From Lysobacter sp. 5GHs7-4 (lineage in GTDB: Bacteria; Pseudomonadota; Gammaproteobacteria; Xanthomonadales; Xanthomonadaceae): a DNA stretch of 64,000 nt. The notes under the pieces were generated by a model. The model was not told the origin of the DNA. It worked only from the letters and a program-made list of their open reading frames with translations, and made no database searches. The position numbers and the translations under genes were made by a program. Positions 61,834-64,000 of this stretch are shown piece after piece (the first letter of the stretch is position 1; each line of letters opens with the position of its first letter). The stretch lies in assembly GCF_021284765.1 (NCBI RefSeq), contig NZ_CP089924.1, forward strand, positions 4,544,001 to 4,608,000. The letters run 5' to 3'.

Positions 61834-62857
61834 CAGCCACGGCCAATACCCCATTCGCTTTCGCCGCGCCATAACTCGACCGCCCCACCGCTCCCGCACA
61901 ATCCAGGTTCAAGGCGCGTATCCGCGCGGTCGCGAAATCGATGAACACCCGAATGCGCTGGGGCAACTGGCGCCGGCTCAGATAGCACAGGTAGTGCCCG
62001 CGATCGTCCGGCGCGTACGGCGCCAGACAGGTCACCAGCGCCCCTCGGCGCAGCGCCTCGCAAGCCAGGTAGCCAGGCAACTGCGCCAAGCCCTGCCCGT
62101 CCAGCACCGCCTCCAGCATCAGCTCGTCGTCGTTGAACACCAGATCGCCCGTCGGCGAGACCCGTTGCAGCCGGCCCTCGACCTTGAAATCCCAGGTCTG
62201 CAACCGTCCGTTCGCCAGCCGGCGACCGATGCAGGCGTGCGACTGCAGTGCGTCGAGCGACGTCGGCAAACCATGGCGACGCGCATACTCGGTCGACGCG
62301 CACACGAACATCTGCATCGGAACCAGCTGCTTGGCGATCACCTGGCTGTCGTCCAGCCGGCCCTCGCGGAAGGCCACGTCGATGCGGTCCACCGCCAGAT
62401 CGGCCTCGCGTTCGTCCAGCGCCAACTCGATGCCGATGCCTGGATAGCGCGACCGGAACTCGCGCAACAACGGCGCCAGCACTCTGCGCCCGAAGCCATG
62501 GGCAGCGCCGATGCGCAGCCGCCCGCGCGGCGGGCCCTCGCGCAGATCGCGCATGTCTTCCAGCGCCTGCAGGATGCGTTCCACGCCCGGCCGGCAGTTC
62601 TCGAAGAACAGCTCGCCCTCGCTGGTCAGCGAGGTCGATCGCGTGGTGCGCGAGAACAGGCGTGCGCCCACCTGACCCTCCAGTTTCTGCACGCTGCGGC
62701 TCACTGCCGAGCGGCCCACGCCCAGGCGATCGGCCGCGCGCGCGAAGCTGCCCTCGGTGGCCACCGCGATGAACGCCACCACCCCCGCGTAACTGGCCGA
62801 GAAGCTCGACGGCAACGTGTCCTGACAGGCGGACGGCAAGGCGATCACGGCGCTCAT
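61826..62857 (-). CDS. LysR-type transcriptional regulator
   Basis: This 343-residue regulator begins at ATG 62857, overlapping the stop of the sigma-like gene by 4 bases. A non-standard extension of about 20 residues precedes the helix-turn-helix (GSFARAADRLGVGRSAVSRS VQKLE). The effector domain follows (GRLRIGAAHGFGRRVLAPLL, VDRIDVAFREGRLDDS). The last residues (VLAVAVG) and the stop are written in REP sequence. It may control the NmrA-like gene downstream on the same strand or the divergent CMD/cupin genes. Confidence 0.85.
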   Translation of the reverse strand: MSAVIALPSACQDTLPSSFSASYAGVVAFIAVATEGSFARAADRLGVGRSAVSRSVQKLEGQVGARLFSRTTRSTSLTSEGELFFENCRPGVERILQALEDMRDLREGPPRGRLRIGAAHGFGRRVLAPLLREFRSRYPGIGIELALDEREADLAVDRIDVAFREGRLDDSQVIAKQLVPMQMFVCASTEYARRHGLPTSLDALQSHACIGRRLANGRLQTWDFKVEGRLQRVSPTGDLVFNDDELMLEAVLDGQGLAQLPGYLACEALRRGALVTCLAPYAPDDRGHYLCYLSRRQLPQRIRVFIDFATARIRALNLDCAGAVGRSSYGAAKANGVLAVAVG

Positions 62858-63120
62858 GACGCGGCGCCCTCGGCCTTGTGGCACAGCGGCCGCATGCGAT
62901 CCAGCGTGTAGCCGCGCGCCTGTTCGACATGGCGCCGGCAGGTCTCCGCCGGCAGCCCGATCAAGCGCGCGATGTCGTCGTAGCCGGTCTCGAAGATCTC
63001 ATGCAGCACGAAGGCCGCGCGCATGTCCGGCGCCAAGCCGTTCAACGCCGCCATGAATTCCGACCACACGCGGTCGGCGCCGGATGCGGCGGCGGCGCGC
63101 TCGTGTTTTTGAGGGTTCAT
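62854..63120 (-). CDS. Sigma-70 region 4-only protein
   Basis: This 88-residue protein is little more than a sigma region 4 helix-turn-helix (LAPDMRAAFVLHEIFETGYD DIARLIGLPAETCRRHVEQA R). Regions 1-2 are missing, so it cannot bind core polymerase and the -10 element as a normal sigma factor does. It overlaps the LysR gene (ATGA) and is divergent from the CMD gene. It may be a truncated ECF sigma (SigJ-like) kept as a small DNA-binding regulator, or a relic. Confidence 0.65.
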   Translation of the reverse strand: MNPQKHERAAAASGADRVWSEFMAALNGLAPDMRAAFVLHEIFETGYDDIARLIGLPAETCRRHVEQARGYTLDRMRPLCHKAEGAAS

Positions 63121-63295
63121 AACCCAAGGACGCGCGAGCGGCCCTGCTTGTTACAGCCCGCGTGCATTGGTGCGCCTGGCTCAACACCGCGCGTCCGTGC
63201 GGCGGCCTACCGGCGCCGGCGCGCGCTGCCTAGATTGGCCGCCAGCCGGCCCGGCGACCGCCGGCGCCCCCACGTCACCGAATGGAGCACCCCTC

Positions 63296-63775
63296 ATGAG
63301 CCAACGCCTCGATTACCAACGCCAATCCCCGGAGCTGTTCAAGAAGCTGGTCGATTTCAGCATGGCCACGCAGAAATCCTCGATCGAACAGTCGATCCGC
63401 GACCTGATCCGCATCCGCGCCTCGCAATTGAACGGCTGCACCTTCTGTCTCGACATGCACGTCAAGGAAGCCACGATCCGCGGCGAACGCCCGCTGCGCC
63501 TGCACCACGTCGCCTCCTGGCGCGAATCGCAGCTGTTCGCGCCGCGCGAGCGCGCCGCCCTGGCCTGGACCGAAGCGCTCACCCAGATCTCGCCGCTGGG
63601 CGTGCCCGACGATCTGTACGAGCGCGTGCGCGGCCAACTGTCGGAACAGGAGATCTCCGACCTGACCTTCGACGTGATGGCGATCAATGCCTGGAACCGC
63701 GTCAACGTCGGCTTCCGCACCGTACCGGGTACCTACGACCAGGCCTTCGGCTTGGACAAGGCGCAGCTTTCGTAA
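63296..63775 (+). CDS. Carboxymuconolactone decarboxylase (AhpD-like) family protein
   Basis: This 159-residue protein has the CMD/AhpD signature RIRASQLNGCTFCLDMHVKE with the redox pair CTFC and downstream His. Upstream of it is LVDFSMATQKSSIEQSI. Such proteins act as peroxiredoxin-like alkylhydroperoxidases. The gene is divergent from the sigma-like gene and 62 bases before a probable cupin gene, a frequent pairing in this setting. Confidence 0.87.
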   Translation: MSQRLDYQRQSPELFKKLVDFSMATQKSSIEQSIRDLIRIRASQLNGCTFCLDMHVKEATIRGERPLRLHHVASWRESQLFAPRERAALAWTEALTQISPLGVPDDLYERVRGQLSEQEISDLTFDVMAINAWNRVNVGFRTVPGTYDQAFGLDKAQLS

Positions 63776-63837
63776 GACGCGGCGGCCGCGGAACGCGGCC
63801 GTTCCCAGCCCTCGCCCGCCCAACACAGGAGTTCCCC

Positions 63838-64000
63838 ATGCGTATCCACCGTTCCTGGAGCCTGCTCGCCCTGCTGTGTTCGGGCGTGGCGGCGGCCCAC
63901 GGCCAGACCGGCAGCGACGCCCCTCCCCCCGTCGTCAGCCAGGTCATGAGCCAGGCGCTGGCCGACTACCCGGGCAAGGAAGCGCTGATGATCACCGTCG
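63838..64000 (+). CDS. N-terminal part of a probable exported cupin protein (cut by window edge)
   Basis: The visible 54 residues have a signal peptide (MRIHRSWSLLALLCSGVAAA) and then VVSQVMSQALADYPGKEALM ITV. That text is typical of the first strand of a small single-domain cupin, in which the metal-binding HxH motif would come next, outside the window. The Shine-Dalgarno is caggag. It probably forms an operon with the CMD gene. Confidence 0.65.
   Translation, partial: MRIHRSWSLLALLCSGVAAAHGQTGSDAPPPVVSQVMSQALADYPGKEALMITV

Overview
This window is chromosomal DNA from a very GC-rich gammaproteobacterium, most likely a Lysobacter-like member of the Xanthomonadaceae. The reasons are the codon usage, three proteins with the XVIPCD tail used by the bacteria-killing type IV secretion system of Xanthomonadales, a GTAG-type REP element, and a GalNAc-utilisation locus of the TonB-receptor type seen in this group. 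No rRNA, tRNA, CRISPR array, transposase or prophage was seen.

Positions 1-5.0 kb hold a minus-strand regulatory operon (ECF sigma factor, membrane anti-sigma-like protein, HEAT-repeat protein, start of a fourth gene) and a DUF5916 outer-membrane protein. Positions 5.1-10.1 kb carry three tandem paralogous toxin candidates. Each has two HNH-like modules followed by an XVIPCD secretion domain, and no immunity gene is visible between them. Positions 10.5-15.9 kb hold the 2-methylcitrate genes prpF and acnD, separated by 60-bp palindromic tandem repeats, and a divergent LysR regulator.

Positions 16-24.6 kb form a polymorphic-toxin locus of lower GC. A Sec-exported 1548-residue RHS protein and a probable immunity gene are followed by a graveyard of at least four displaced RHS-core fragments, C-terminal toxin tips and immunity-like genes. 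One broken tip still shows an M15-type peptidase pattern (H..G..A.D ... HWH) and sits directly before a signal-peptide protein that is probably its immunity partner.

Positions 25.3-42.0 kb form a two-armed N-acetylgalactosamine utilisation locus. The minus arm makes the periplasmic and outer-membrane machinery: a GH31 alpha-N-acetylgalactosaminidase-like enzyme, a TonB-dependent receptor, a ricin-type lectin protein and a GH109 enzyme. The plus arm makes the cytoplasmic pathway: AgaS isomerase/deaminase, ROK kinase, AgaZ, AgaR repressor, deacetylase and sugar permease. The divergent intergenic region carries repeated CTTTCGA half-sites that look like the AgaR operator.

Positions 42-53 kb hold small enzymes, a LysR regulator and a tightly overlapping four-gene operon (DUF3348, a MotA/ExbB-like protein with a long coiled coil, an OmpA/MotB-like protein, DUF2894). 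The operon resembles the ZorAB ion-driven motor but lacks the known Zorya effectors, and it is the best candidate here for an undescribed system. Next comes an unusual lipoprotein fusing ThuA-like, quinoprotein-propeller and cytochrome c parts. Positions 53-57 kb carry a BlaI/M56-peptidase pair and a serine hydrolase. Positions 57-60.5 kb are a Fur-box-controlled siderophore receptor/PepSY operon. Positions 60.8-64 kb hold an NmrA-like oxidoreductase, a LysR regulator, a sigma region-4-only protein, a carboxymuconolactone-decarboxylase-family protein and the start of a probable cupin.
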